A stretch of 64,000 nucleotides of DNA from Aurantiacibacter odishensis (GTDB taxonomy: Bacteria > Pseudomonadota > Alphaproteobacteria > Sphingomonadales > Sphingomonadaceae), in assembly GCF_003605195.1 (NCBI RefSeq), contig NZ_QYOS01000018.1, positions 62,001 through 126,000 on the forward strand, in the 5' to 3' direction. Each line of letters starts with the position of its first letter. The stretch's first letter is position 1. Shown here piece after piece: positions 27,259 to 36,483 of the stretch. A program made the translations under genes and the position numbers. A model generated the notes under the pieces. It worked only from the letters and a program-made list of their open reading frames with translations, did no database searches and was not told the DNA's origin.

Positions 27259-27684
27259 ATGGACAACCTTCCGACCGAGCCGCACTGGCCTTCCGCCCGC
27301 ACGATGGGCGCGAAATTCGTCGGCTACGATGCCGAGAGCCACACGGCGCGCATGGCGTTCGACCTGCCCGAAAGCTTCGCCAATATGCGCGGCACGGTGC
27401 AGGGCGGATTGCTGGCGGGGCCGCTTGACGAGGCCATGGGCGCGGCGGTGTTCCTGTCCAGTGGCGGAAAGCTGCAACTGTCGCTCGACATCAACCTGTC
27501 GCTTCTGCGCCCGGTGCCGCTGGGAAAGGTGACGGTGACAGCGCGCGCGGTGAAGGGCGGTCGGCGTGTCACATTCGTCGAAGGCGAACTGTTCGATGCC
27601 GAGGGGAAGCTCTGCGCCCGCGCCACAGCGACGACCATGACGACCGAATGGCCCGATCGCGGGAAAGTCGAAGGAGACGGCTGA
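27259..27684 (+). CDS. PaaI-like hotdog thioesterase
   Basis: The 141 aa protein has the PaaI-type hotdog pattern: [20 protein letters not shown] (the variant HGG position is QGG) and a beta-rich C-terminal half. The family hydrolyses acyl-CoA thioesters. It lies between infB and rbfA and its stop overlaps the rbfA ATG, so it is inserted in the translation operon. Confidence 0.82.
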   Translation: MDNLPTEPHWPSARTMGAKFVGYDAESHTARMAFDLPESFANMRGTVQGGLLAGPLDEAMGAAVFLSSGGKLQLSLDINLSLLRPVPLGKVTVTARAVKGGRRVTFVEGELFDAEGKLCARATATTMTTEWPDRGKVEGDG

Positions 27685-28079
27685 TGGCTCGTCATTCCAA
27701 GCCCGACGACCAGTCCGTCCGCCTGTTGAAAGTGGGTGAGCGTGTGCGGCATATCCTTTCCGAATTGCTGGCACGCGGCGAGGCGCACGACGACGTGCTG
27801 CGCGCGCACAACATCTCCGTCACCGAGGTGCGCATGTCGCCCGACCTCCGCAACGCCAAGGTCTACGTGAAGCCATTGCTGGGTGAGGACGAGGACGTTG
27901 TGGTGAAAGCCCTGCGGACCAACACCGCCTTTTTCCAGCGCGAAGTCGCCCAGCGTCTCGGCCTGAAATTCGCGCCGAAGCTGCAATTCCGCGCCGACGA
28001 GAGTTTCGACGAGGCGAGCCGGATCGAAGCTTTGCTGGACGATCCCAAGGTCCGTCGCGACCTGGACGACGAGGACTAG
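27684..28079 (+). CDS. rbfA: Ribosome-binding factor A
   Basis: The 131 aa KH-like protein has [20 protein letters not shown]-like [20 protein letters not shown] and LRFRADES-like [19 protein letters not shown]. RbfA is needed for 30S maturation and cold growth. The start overlaps the preceding thioesterase stop (TGATG). Confidence 0.95.
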   Translation: MARHSKPDDQSVRLLKVGERVRHILSELLARGEAHDDVLRAHNISVTEVRMSPDLRNAKVYVKPLLGEDEDVVVKALRTNTAFFQREVAQRLGLKFAPKLQFRADESFDEASRIEALLDDPKVRRDLDDED

Positions 28080-28147
28080 GAGTTCTCCCCTTTTTCCGCT
28101 CGGCCTGAACTTGTCGAGAGGCGGTCCTACCTCCCATAAATCGGGCC

Positions 28148-28729
28148 ATGGCCAAGCTCTATTTCTACTACGCCAGCATGAACGCGGGCAAATCGACCAC
28201 GCTGTTGCAGGCGGACTTCAACTACCGTGAGCGCGGCATGGCGACGATGCTGTGGACCGCCGCTATCGACAACCGCGCGGAAAGCCCCATCGCCAGCCGC
28301 ATCGGCCTGTCCGCCGACGCGCGCCGATTCACGCCCGGCACGGACCTGTGGCGCGAAGTTATGGCACAGCACCGCGAAGGCCCGCTCGCCTGCGTGCTGA
28401 TCGACGAGGCTCAGTTCCTGACGGCCCAGCAGGCATGGCAATGCGCGCGCATTGCGGACGAGGGCAATATCCCGGTGCTCTGCTACGGCCTGCGCACCGA
28501 TTTTCGCGGGGACCTGTTCCCCGGCTCCGCCGTTCTGCTCGGCATCGCGGACTCGCTGGAGGAACTGAAGGCGGTCTGCCACTGCGGGCGGAAGGCGACG
28601 ATGAACCTGAGGGTCGGGGAGAGCGGCGAGGCCGTGGGCGAGGGCGCGCAGACCGAGATCGGCGGCAACGAGCGCTACACCGCGCTGTGCCGCAAGCATT
28701 TCGCTGAAGCGCTGGGAATGTATCGCTAG
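28148..28729 (+). CDS. tdk: Thymidine kinase
   Basis: The 193 aa TK1-type enzyme has P-loop YYASMNAGKST, the DEAQFL catalytic segment, CYGLRTDFRG, zinc-site Cys in CHCGRK and CRKHF, and lasso GGNERY. It phosphorylates thymidine for salvage. It is separated from rbfA by a short region with a GC-rich inverted-repeat fragment. Confidence 0.95.
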   Translation: MAKLYFYYASMNAGKSTTLLQADFNYRERGMATMLWTAAIDNRAESPIASRIGLSADARRFTPGTDLWREVMAQHREGPLACVLIDEAQFLTAQQAWQCARIADEGNIPVLCYGLRTDFRGDLFPGSAVLLGIADSLEELKAVCHCGRKATMNLRVGESGEAVGEGAQTEIGGNERYTALCRKHFAEALGMYR

Positions 28730-28732
28730 ACG

Positions 28733-29224
28733 CTAGAAAACGCCCATTTCCAGCCCCGCCGCCAGCGTTCCGCCCAGTTCGCGGGCCTTTTCAAGATCGC
28801 TGTCACCGATGGATTTTTCCGCGAGGATTTCTTCCTTCGTCTGCGCTCCGACGTTGATGATCGGCGTGTCGGCCACTTTCTTGAGACGCCAGCCCGTGCA
28901 TATCCGCTCGAGCTGCTTTTTTGCGTTCTCGCCGTCCGATCCGGCGCAGATTATAGCGGCGTAAGGGCGACCCTCTATCCTGCCGAGCACCTCGTAATAG
29001 GTGCGATCAAAGAAGGCTTTCATCACGCCCGCAATCGCGGCGAGGTTTTCCGGGCAGGCGAAGACGTAGCCGTCTGCCTCCAGCAGGTCGTCCGCTTCAG
29101 CGTCTTCCGCTTTCAGGAACCGCACATCGATATCGCCCGCTTCCAGCGCCGCATCGCGCGCAGCCTCGGCCAGTTGGCGGCTGCCGCCGGTGCGCGAGTA
29201 CCAGATGATCGCAAGCGTGGTCAT
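28733..29224 (-). CDS. Flavodoxin/NADPH-dependent FMN reductase family protein
   Basis: The 163 aa protein begins MTTLAIIWYSRTGGSRQLAE, the phosphate-binding loop of flavodoxins (SRTGGS), with FACPENLAAIAGVMKAFFDR and AAIICAGSDGE as further FMN sites. It probably moves electrons through FMN. It is translationally coupled (ATGA) to the AbgT transporter upstream, suggesting a joint role, but no substrate is evident. Confidence 0.82.
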   Translation of the reverse strand: MTTLAIIWYSRTGGSRQLAEAARDAALEAGDIDVRFLKAEDAEADDLLEADGYVFACPENLAAIAGVMKAFFDRTYYEVLGRIEGRPYAAIICAGSDGENAKKQLERICTGWRLKKVADTPIINVGAQTKEEILAEKSIGDSDLEKARELGGTLAAGLEMGVF

Positions 29225-30816
29225 TCGCCCATGGTAACAGCAGCGGGCACGTCCATGAACACCTGTGCGCCCGGACCCAGCGGCAGGTCGAGGATGACCC
29301 AGCCTGCGGTCAACATCATGCCCGTCACCATGATGCCCAGCGCATAGGGCATCATCGTCGCCGTCAGGCTGCCGAGGCCGAATTCCTTGGTCCAGCGCTG
29401 ACAGAACACCAGCACGAGCGGGAAATAGGGCATCAGCGGAGTGATGATGTTGGTACCGCTGTCGCCCACGCGATAGGCCGCGGTGGTCATTTCGGGGGAC
29501 AGGCCCAGCAGCATCAGCATCGGCACCATGACCGGGCCAAGCACCGCCCACTTGGCGCTGGCGGAGCCGATCAACAGGTTGAGCGTCGCACCGAAGATCA
29601 GGACGCCCAGCAGCATTGCCCAGCTTGGCAGGCCGCTGGCACGCAGGGCGTCGGCCCCGTCCACCGCCAGCACCAGCCCTATGTTGCTCCATGCGAACAT
29701 GGCCACGAAATGCGCGGCAGCGAAGGCGAGAACCATGTAGTATCCCATGTCTTTCATCGCACCTGCCATCATCTCGACAAGGTCGGCCTGGCTCTCGATG
29801 GTGCCCGCCGCGCGGCCATAGGCCCAGCCGGGCAGCAGGAAGACCAGCAGGAAAAAGGGCAGCAGGCTGCGATAGAAAGGTGTCAGACGGCCTTCTGGCG
29901 GCGCGTCGGGATCGACCAGCGGCGCATCCGGCATCAGCACCAGCACGGCCCACAGGGCCACCAGTGCCAGCACGACAAGCCCTGCGTGCTTCAGGCCGCG
30001 GCGCTGCTCCGGCGTGGTCGCGGTCTGCTCGCCCGCGCCCTTCTCGGCCTCCACGGCAGAACCGTCCAGCGCGTAGCCCGACAGGCGCGGCTCGATCATC
30101 CGGTCCGTCACGTACCAGATCACCGGCAGGTAGATGATGGTCATGGCAGCGATGAAGTACCAGTTGCCCGCGATATTGGCGGTCCAGCCCTCGAACACGG
30201 TGTTCACGCTGGCCTCGGTGATGCCCAGCAGAAGCGCGTCGAGCTGGCCCGGCAGCAGGTTTGCGGAAAAACCGCCCGATACTGCGGCGAAGCTGGCGGC
30301 GATGCCCACCAGAGGGTGGCGACCGGCGGCGTGGTAGATGATGCCCGCCAGCGGGATCATGACGACGAATGCTGCATCCGCCGCATGGTTGCCCATCATG
30401 GATACGAGCGCGACGGCGGGTGTCAGCCAGAAGGTCGAGACCTTTGCCATGCTCGCCCGCATGGCCGTGGCGAACAGGCCCGATCGCTCCGCCACGCCCG
30501 CGCCCAGCATCACGGTCAGCACGTATCCCAGCGGCGGGAAGTGCGTGAACGTCTCGGGCATTTCGGTGAGAAGGCGGCGCAGGTTCTGGCCCGAGAGAAG
30601 GCTCTCCACCGCGATGATGCGGTTGGTGCCGGTGTCGGGGTCGATCTCCACGGGGTGCGGGGCAGACCACCCCGCCCATGCAGCCACGACGGAGACGGCC
30701 ACCAGCGCCAGGATGAACCACAGGAACAGGAATACGGGATCTGGCAGGCGATTGCCTGTTCTCTCCACCCAGCCGAGAAATCCTGTCTGCGCTGTTGGTG
30801 CCGCTGTTGCCGCCAT
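29221..30816 (-). CDS. AbgT family transporter
   Basis: The 531 aa protein from MAATAAPTAQTGFLGWVERT has about a dozen TM segments and the AbgT pattern: GNRLPDPVFLFLWF at the N-terminus, SMMGNHAADAAFVVMIPLAG, YRVGDSGTNIITPLMPYFPL. Family members transport p-aminobenzoyl-glutamate or export sulfonamides. The longer in-frame start at 30969 lies in the divergent promoter region. It is co-transcribed with the flavodoxin-like gene. Confidence 0.9.
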   Translation of the reverse strand: MAATAAPTAQTGFLGWVERTGNRLPDPVFLFLWFILALVAVSVVAAWAGWSAPHPVEIDPDTGTNRIIAVESLLSGQNLRRLLTEMPETFTHFPPLGYVLTVMLGAGVAERSGLFATAMRASMAKVSTFWLTPAVALVSMMGNHAADAAFVVMIPLAGIIYHAAGRHPLVGIAASFAAVSGGFSANLLPGQLDALLLGITEASVNTVFEGWTANIAGNWYFIAAMTIIYLPVIWYVTDRMIEPRLSGYALDGSAVEAEKGAGEQTATTPEQRRGLKHAGLVVLALVALWAVLVLMPDAPLVDPDAPPEGRLTPFYRSLLPFFLLVFLLPGWAYGRAAGTIESQADLVEMMAGAMKDMGYYMVLAFAAAHFVAMFAWSNIGLVLAVDGADALRASGLPSWAMLLGVLIFGATLNLLIGSASAKWAVLGPVMVPMLMLLGLSPEMTTAAYRVGDSGTNIITPLMPYFPLVLVFCQRWTKEFGLGSLTATMMPYALGIMVTGMMLTAGWVILDLPLGPGAQVFMDVPAAVTMGE

Positions 30817-30913
30817 CGAAGCCCCCGCCTGAAAGGCGGCAAGACTGTCACGCGGCCTTCGCGCGGTCCAGTGCTCTTTAACGGGGAGGCGCCTCTCCCC
30901 ATCTTGAAAAGCG

Positions 30914-31597
30914 ATGACAGAGACCTTGATCCTCGCGGCTATCCTTATCCCTTGCCTGGTGATCGCCATCGTGTTTCACGAGGTGGCGCACGGCTGGACG
31001 GCGCTGATGCTGGGCGATCCCACGGCGAAGGAGCAGCGACGCCTGTCGCTCAACCCCATTCGCCACGTCGATCCTGTCGGCACGCTGCTGGTGCCCGGCG
31101 GCCTCGCGCTGGCGGGCCTGCCGGTGTTCGGCTGGGCCAAGCCCGTGCCGGTGATAAAGCAGCGGCTGGATAACCCGCGTTTCGGCATGATGGCTGTCGC
31201 CGCTGCCGGGCCGGGAACGAATTTCATACTGGCGCTGATTGGCGCGGTGCTCCTGGGCCTTTCGTTCGACGGCAACGCGGCCAGCGGGGCAGCGCCTGAT
31301 CTTGTTACGACCGCGCTCGTCTACTTCATCTCGATCAACCTCTTCCTTGCGCTGTTCAACCTGCTGCCGATCCCGCCGTTCGACGGATCGCACATCGTGG
31401 AGGGACTGTTGCCGCCCTCCGCCGCGCGCATCTACGACAAGCTGCGCCCCTTCGGCATGATCCTGCTGTTCGCGCTGCTGCTGGTCGTGCCTTACGTTTT
31501 CCCGGAAGCGAACATCATCGAGAGGTTCGTCGTGCCGCCGGTCGAGTGGGCGATGGGTTATTACTTCGCGGTGGCGGACTGGATTGCGGCGCTTTAG
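30914..31597 (+). CDS. Site-2 protease family protein (M50B)
   Basis: The 227 aa polytopic protein has the zinc motif HEVAHGW near the N-terminus and the third ligand in LPIPPFDGSH. It lacks a PDZ domain, so it is the short SpoIVFB-like type rather than RseP. It cleaves membrane-embedded substrates; the target is unknown. It overlaps the converging sulfotransferase-like gene by 4 bp (TTAG). Confidence 0.88.
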   Translation: MTETLILAAILIPCLVIAIVFHEVAHGWTALMLGDPTAKEQRRLSLNPIRHVDPVGTLLVPGGLALAGLPVFGWAKPVPVIKQRLDNPRFGMMAVAAAGPGTNFILALIGAVLLGLSFDGNAASGAAPDLVTTALVYFISINLFLALFNLLPIPPFDGSHIVEGLLPPSAARIYDKLRPFGMILLFALLLVVPYVFPEANIIERFVVPPVEWAMGYYFAVADWIAAL

Positions 31598-32490
31598 GCC
31601 ACGGCCGACTGGATCGGCGCGAAGCAACGCAGTGCCTTGCTGTGACTCTCGGCGTAACGTTCACCTATGATCGCGGCGTAGGTCTCGATATTGTCTAGCC
31701 CATTCTGCATGCAGGTGAGGAACCCGTCGAGAATGCGCGCCTGGTCGGCGTCGTTCGGTACGGCCTCCTCCACACGCTCGGCAAAGCCACGGATGATCTC
31801 GTCGGTCGCGGGGCGCGCATTACGAGCCGAGCGTCCGGGAAAGGTGACCAGCGCATCCAGCACGCCGAGGTGATCGAGTAGCCCCGCGCCGGGGAAGGGC
31901 GCGGCGTGGGCGAAGTCGTGCGCGAAAAGCGGCGCGTCGGCACGTTCCTGAAGCCGGTCGAGATCGGCAAGGTGATCGAAAGCGTAATACCAGTAGGGCG
32001 TGCCGTGGCCGGGCGTGGGCTGCGCCATGTGCACGAAACCGCGCCGCATGACGTCGCAGAACAGCTGGAAGGCATCGGCGTAGACGTGGTGCTGCAACTG
32101 CGCGAACAGGCTGGCAAAGGCGCTACCCGGTTCGCGCAGGACCACGTGCCATTCGATGTGGGAAACACCGGCTGATGCTGCCGCTGCTCCGATCGCCGCC
32201 AGCGGGCGATCGTCGTATAGCGCGCCCTCGAGGTCTTCCGAAGACAGCACCAGTGTATGGCACTGCGCCCTGCGGGCATTCTCCACCATCGCCACCAGCG
32301 GGGCGGGATCGCCCAGCAGGATGCGCCATGCTGCGTGATGGTGCGCAGGATAGCCCTGCTGCGGCTGATACCACACGCCTTGCGCAGCCAGCGCGGCGTG
32401 GTTGTCGTTCAGCACGTGCTGCAGATAGGTGGAGCCTGTCTTGTGCAGGCCGGGATGGACGATCAGCTTCATGCCCGTGGCAGTAGCCAT
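31594..32490 (-). CDS. Sulfotransferase-like / P-loop protein
   Basis: The 298 aa protein has near its start KLIVHPGLHKTGSTYLQHVL, a close match to the 5'-phosphosulfate loop of sulfotransferases. SHIEWHVVLREPGSAFASL fits the 3'-phosphate-binding segment. A PAPS-dependent transfer to a carbohydrate or lipid is possible but unproven. Starts at 32490 and 32472 are both weak; upstream in-frame codons run into the truB promoter. Confidence 0.65.
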   Translation of the reverse strand: MATATGMKLIVHPGLHKTGSTYLQHVLNDNHAALAAQGVWYQPQQGYPAHHHAAWRILLGDPAPLVAMVENARRAQCHTLVLSSEDLEGALYDDRPLAAIGAAAASAGVSHIEWHVVLREPGSAFASLFAQLQHHVYADAFQLFCDVMRRGFVHMAQPTPGHGTPYWYYAFDHLADLDRLQERADAPLFAHDFAHAAPFPGAGLLDHLGVLDALVTFPGRSARNARPATDEIIRGFAERVEEAVPNDADQARILDGFLTCMQNGLDNIETYAAIIGERYAESHSKALRCFAPIQSAVA

Positions 32491-32584
32491 CGGCGGTGAA
32501 GGCCCGGCGGACCCGCCCCTACGCAAAAACCCTTGGGCGGACTGTTGCTGGACGGGGCGCGGGGGCAGGGCTAGGGCATGCGCC

Positions 32585-33568
32585 ATGTCAGACAAACCCA
32601 CTGTCAACGGCTGGATCATCCTCGACAAGCCGCGCGGCCTCGGCTCCACGCAGGCCGTGGGCGCGGTAAAGCGGAACCTGCGCGAAGCGGGCTTCGGCAA
32701 GGTGAAAGTCGGCCATGGTGGCACGCTGGACCCGGAAGCCGAGGGAGTGCTGCCGATTGCGCTGGGAGAGGCTACGAAGCTCTCTGGCCGGATGCTGGAC
32801 AGCGACAAGACCTACGAGTTCACCATCCAGTTCGGCGAGGAGACCGATACCCTTGATGCGGAGGGCGAGGTGGTGGACAGCACCAATCGTCGCCCCCCGC
32901 GTGCGGCCATCGCGGCGATCTGCGAGCATTTCACCGGCGAGATCGATCAGGTTCCGCCCAAGTATTCTGCGCTGAAAGTGGACGGTAAGCGCGCCTATGA
33001 TCTTGCGCGCAAAGGCGAGGACGTGGAGCTGGAAACGCGCCGGGTGACGATCCATTCGCTGGAAGTGCTGGGCGGGGGCGCGGCGGACGACCGCTTGGGT
33101 TCCGCTTTCGCCACCACCCTCGGCCGTCCCGATCCCTACGATCCGCAGGCACCGCTGGAACTGGCGGAGACGGCAACGCTGGTCGCCCGTGTCAGCAAGG
33201 GCACGTATATCCGCAGCCTTGCACGGGATATCGCGCATGCCCTTGGAGCGCTGGGTCATGTCACCTATCTACGTCGCACCAAGGCAGGCCCTTTCAGCGA
33301 GGATCAGGCGATTTCGCTGGACAAGCTGAACGAAATCGGTAAGGGCGCGCCTCTTCAAGACCACCTCCTGCCACTGGAGGCGGGGCTGGACGGTATCCCG
33401 GCCCTCGCTCTCGATCCGGATAGTGCGCAGGCGGCCCGACAGGGCCGGGTCGTATCCGGATTGCCCCAACCCGACGGGCTCTACTTCGCCAAGCTGGAGG
33501 AAACTCCGGTGGCACTGGTGGAACTCGAAGGGGGCGACATGAAAGTCGTGCGCGGGTTCAACGTCTGA
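32585..33568 (+). CDS. truB: tRNA pseudouridine(55) synthase
   Basis: The 327 aa protein has the TruB catalytic motif GHGGTLDPEAEGVLPIALGE (Asp nucleophile), TYEFTIQFGEETDTLDAEG and VSKGTYIRSLARDIAHALG. It makes pseudouridine 55 in the T-loop of tRNAs. Upstream in-frame codons before ATG 32585 are in the sulfotransferase promoter. It precedes rpsO by 25 bp, the usual truB-rpsO-pnp order. Confidence 0.97.
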   Translation: MSDKPTVNGWIILDKPRGLGSTQAVGAVKRNLREAGFGKVKVGHGGTLDPEAEGVLPIALGEATKLSGRMLDSDKTYEFTIQFGEETDTLDAEGEVVDSTNRRPPRAAIAAICEHFTGEIDQVPPKYSALKVDGKRAYDLARKGEDVELETRRVTIHSLEVLGGGAADDRLGSAFATTLGRPDPYDPQAPLELAETATLVARVSKGTYIRSLARDIAHALGALGHVTYLRRTKAGPFSEDQAISLDKLNEIGKGAPLQDHLLPLEAGLDGIPALALDPDSAQAARQGRVVSGLPQPDGLYFAKLEETPVALVELEGGDMKVVRGFNV

Positions 33569-33593
33569 GGATACTGCGAAAAGGAAATGAAAT

Positions 33594-33863
33594 ATGTCGG
33601 TTACTGCCGAGAAGAAGCAGGAAATCATCAAGGACAACGCCGTTGGCAAGGGCGACACCGGTTCTCCGGAAGTACAGGTCGCCATCCTGACCGAGCGTAT
33701 CCGCAACCTGACCGAGCACTTCAAGGATCACCACAAGGACAACCACTCCCGTCGTGGCCTGCTCAAGATGGTCAACAAGCGCCGTAGCCTGCTGGCCTAC
33801 CTCAAGAAGGTGGACCTCGATCGCTACAACGCGTTGATCCAGAAGCTGGGTCTTCGCAAGTAA
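33594..33863 (+). CDS. rpsO: 30S ribosomal protein S15
   Basis: The 89 aa protein is a typical S15: [61 protein letters not shown]15 binds 16S rRNA early and often represses its own translation. AAAGGAAATG precedes the start, and a strong terminator follows. Confidence 0.98.
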   Translation: MSVTAEKKQEIIKDNAVGKGDTGSPEVQVAILTERIRNLTEHFKDHHKDNHSRRGLLKMVNKRRSLLAYLKKVDLDRYNALIQKLGLRK

Positions 33864-33872
33864 GAGTTTCTC

Positions 33873-33901
33873 GAAGGGGCGGCTCCAAGAGCCGCCCCTT
33901 C
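33873..33901 (+). terminator. Terminator after rpsO
   Basis: GAAGGGGCGGCTC pairs perfectly with GAGCCGCCCCTTC around a CAA loop, starting 9 nt after the rpsO stop. A short mixed pyrimidine run follows. It should separate rpsO from pnp, probably partially. Confidence 0.85.
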
Positions 33902-33965
33902 GTCTATCTGCAAGCCGTCACATTCGGCTGGCATTTTGAAAGGGCATCCTTCGCAATTCGGTGAA

Positions 33966-34031
33966 GGGGCCATGAGGCCAAGAGAGGCCTCGCACCGGAC
34001 CGGGCCGGATCTCCCGGAAAAAGTAGGCCCC
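33966..34031 (+). promoter_or_regulatory. Structured pnp leader
   Basis: In the leader before pnp, GGGGCC (33966-33971) can pair with GGCCCC (34026-34031), enclosing a GAGGCC/GGCCTC hairpin (33974-33991) and a CCGG-rich stem. In other bacteria the pnp leader is cut by RNase III and used for autoregulation; a similar role here is inferred. Confidence 0.45.
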
Positions 34032-34069
34032 ATGACGCAATGTGGCGCATGGGTTCAGAAGGAAAATCA

Positions 34070-36382
34070 ATGTTCGACACGAAAACTGTATCGCTGGAGT
34101 GGGGCGGAAAGACCCTCACTCTGGAAACCGGCCGTATTGCCCGTCAGGCCGACGGCGCCGTTCTGGCCACCTATGGCGAAACCGTGGTGCTGTGCGCCGT
34201 GACCGCCGCCAAGAGCGTTAAGGAAGGGCAGGACTTCTTCCCCCTTACCGTTCACTACCAGGAAAAATTCTCTGCCGCGGGCCGTATCCCCGGTGGCTTC
34301 TTCAAGCGCGAAGGCCGCGCCACGGAGAAGGAAACGCTGACCTCCCGCCTGATCGACCGCCCCGTGCGCCCGCTCTTCCCGGAAGGTTTCTACAACGAGA
34401 TCAACGTGATCTGCCAGGTCCTTTCCTATGATGGTGAGACCGAGCCCGATATCGTTGCCATGATCGCTGCCTCTGCCGCGCTGACCATTTCCGGCGTGCC
34501 CTTCATGGGCCCGATCGGTGCCGCGCGCGTCGGCTTCCGCAACGGCGAATACGAACTGAACCCGTCGCTGGACAAGGCGCTGGACGAAGATGGTCGCCTC
34601 GACCTCGTCGTCGCCGCCACGCAGGACGCGGTGATGATGGTGGAGTCCGAAGCCAAGGAACTGACCGAGGAAGAAATGCTCGGCGCCGTCATGTTCGCGC
34701 ACGAGGAAAGCCGCAAGGTCATCGGCGCGATCATCGATCTGGCCGAACAGGCTGCCAAGGATCCGTGGGAACTTGACAAGGTCGAAGACAAGTCGGGCCT
34801 GCTGGAAGAGCTGCGCGGCGTGATCGGTGCCGATCTGGAAGCTGCCTACAAGATCACGAACAAGGCCGAGCGTCAGGACGCGATCAACGAGGCACGCACC
34901 AAGGCACGCGAACACTTCGCCGATCTCGCCGAGAGCGATCCGGCTGGCTACATGGGCCGCCTGAAGCTGGTGAAGAAGCTGGAAAGCGACATCGTGCGCG
35001 GCTCCATCCTGAAGGACGGCACCCGCATCGACGGCCGCAAGCTGGACGAGGTTCGCCCGATTGAGGCGATGGTCGGCCTGCTGCCCCGTACGCACGGTTC
35101 CTCGCTGTTTACGCGCGGTGAAACGCAGGCGATCTGCACCACCACGCTGGGCACCAAGGATGCCGAGCAGATGATCGACGGGCTGGAAGGCCTTTCGTAC
35201 AACCACTTCATGCTGCACTACAACTTCCCGCCCTATTCGGTTGGCGAAGTGGGCCGTTTCGGCTTTACGGGTCGTCGCGAGACGGGCCACGGCAAGCTGG
35301 CATGGCGTGCGCTGCACCCGGTGCTGCCGAAGCATGAGGACTTCCCCTACACGATCCGCGTCCTGTCCGACATCACCGAGTCCAACGGCTCGTCCTCGAT
35401 GGCGACCGTGTGCGGTGGCTGTCTGTCGATGATGGATGCCGGTGTTCCGATCGAACGCCCGGTTTCCGGCATCGCCATGGGCCTGATCCTGGAAGGCGAC
35501 AACTTCGCTGTCCTGTCCGACATTCTCGGTGACGAAGATCACCTGGGCGACATGGACTTCAAGGTGGCCGGTTCGGAGAAAGGTATCACCAGCCTCCAGA
35601 TGGACATCAAGGTTGCCGGCATCACGCAGGAAATCATGGCGCAGGCGCTGGAGCAGGCCAAGGGTGGCCGTGCTCACATCCTCGCCAAGATGAACGAAGC
35701 CCTGTCCGGCTCGCGCGGTGAAGTGTCCAAGCATGCTCCGCGTATCGAGACCATGCAGATCGACAAGTCAAAGATCCGCGACGTGATCGGCACGGGCGGC
35801 AAGGTGATCCGCGAGATCGTTGCCGAGACCGGCGCCAAGGTCGACATCGACGACGAAGGCACGATCAAGATCTCGTCCTCCAACGCCGATGAAATCGCGG
35901 CTGCGAAGGCCTGGATCGAAGGCATCGTGGAAGAAGCCGAAGTCGGCAAGATCTACACCGGCAAGGTCGTCAACATCGTGGACTTCGGTGCATTCGTGAA
36001 CTTCATGGGCGGCAAGGACGGTCTCGTCCACGTGTCCGAAATGAAGAATGAGCGCGTCGAGAAGCCGACCGACGTCGTGTCCGAAGGACAGGAAGTTAAG
36101 GTCAAGGTCCTCGAGATCGACAACCGCGGCAAGGTCCGCCTGTCGATGCGCGTTGTCGACCAGGAAACCGGCGAAGAGCTGGAAGACACCCGTCCTCCGC
36201 GCGAAAAGCGTGAGGGCGGCGACCGTGGTGGTCGCGGCGGCGATCGTCGTGGACCGCGTGGCGGCCGTGATGGCGGTGGTCGTGGTGGCCGTGGCGGCGA
36301 CCGTGGCGGTCGTGGCGGCAACAAGGGCGGCGACAACGGCGGTGGCGAAGACCATATGCCCGCCTTCCTGAAGGACGACTAA
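34070..36382 (+). CDS. pnp: Polyribonucleotide nucleotidyltransferase
   Basis: The 770 aa protein has two RNase PH domains ([32 protein letters not shown]), then KH ([20 protein letters not shown]) and S1 ([20 protein letters not shown]) domains. The last about 60 residues are a Gly/Arg/Asp-rich RGG-like tail ([17 protein letters not shown]). It degrades RNA phosphorolytically. GAAGGA precedes the ATG at 34070; the earlier in-frame start at 34040 lies in the leader. Confidence 0.98.
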   Translation: MFDTKTVSLEWGGKTLTLETGRIARQADGAVLATYGETVVLCAVTAAKSVKEGQDFFPLTVHYQEKFSAAGRIPGGFFKREGRATEKETLTSRLIDRPVRPLFPEGFYNEINVICQVLSYDGETEPDIVAMIAASAALTISGVPFMGPIGAARVGFRNGEYELNPSLDKALDEDGRLDLVVAATQDAVMMVESEAKELTEEEMLGAVMFAHEESRKVIGAIIDLAEQAAKDPWELDKVEDKSGLLEELRGVIGADLEAAYKITNKAERQDAINEARTKAREHFADLAESDPAGYMGRLKLVKKLESDIVRGSILKDGTRIDGRKLDEVRPIEAMVGLLPRTHGSSLFTRGETQAICTTTLGTKDAEQMIDGLEGLSYNHFMLHYNFPPYSVGEVGRFGFTGRRETGHGKLAWRALHPVLPKHEDFPYTIRVLSDITESNGSSSMATVCGGCLSMMDAGVPIERPVSGIAMGLILEGDNFAVLSDILGDEDHLGDMDFKVAGSEKGITSLQMDIKVAGITQEIMAQALEQAKGGRAHILAKMNEALSGSRGEVSKHAPRIETMQIDKSKIRDVIGTGGKVIREIVAETGAKVDIDDEGTIKISSSNADEIAAAKAWIEGIVEEAEVGKIYTGKVVNIVDFGAFVNFMGGKDGLVHVSEMKNERVEKPTDVVSEGQEVKVKVLEIDNRGKVRLSMRVVDQETGEELEDTRPPREKREGGDRGGRGGDRRGPRGGRDGGGRGGRGGDRGGRGGNKGGDNGGGEDHMPAFLKDD

Positions 36383-36413
36383 GCCACACGCTCGATACTC
36401 CGGGCAAGTGATC

Positions 36414-36454
36414 GGGGCCGCGAGGGGATATCCCTTGCGGCCCCTATTGCTTTG
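36414..36454 (+). terminator. Terminator after pnp
   Basis: GGGGCCGC-AGGG pairs with CCCT-GCGGCCCC around a short loop, followed by TATTGCTTT. It begins 32 nt after the pnp stop. Confidence 0.8.
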
Positions 36455-36483
36455 TGAACTGCGGTGACTGATACGGCTGCAAG

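Noticed and set aside
28733-30721. Single 662 aa frame joining the flavodoxin and AbgT regions
   Set aside because: Its first part is the wrong frame through AbgT; the flavodoxin starts at 29224 with ATGA coupling.
34067-35734. 555-codon frame antisense to pnp
   Set aside because: Opposite an unmistakable pnp; composition only.
36200-36350. Repeat track suspected as a microsatellite or array
   Set aside because: It is the in-frame RGG tail of PNPase, not a separate repeat element.
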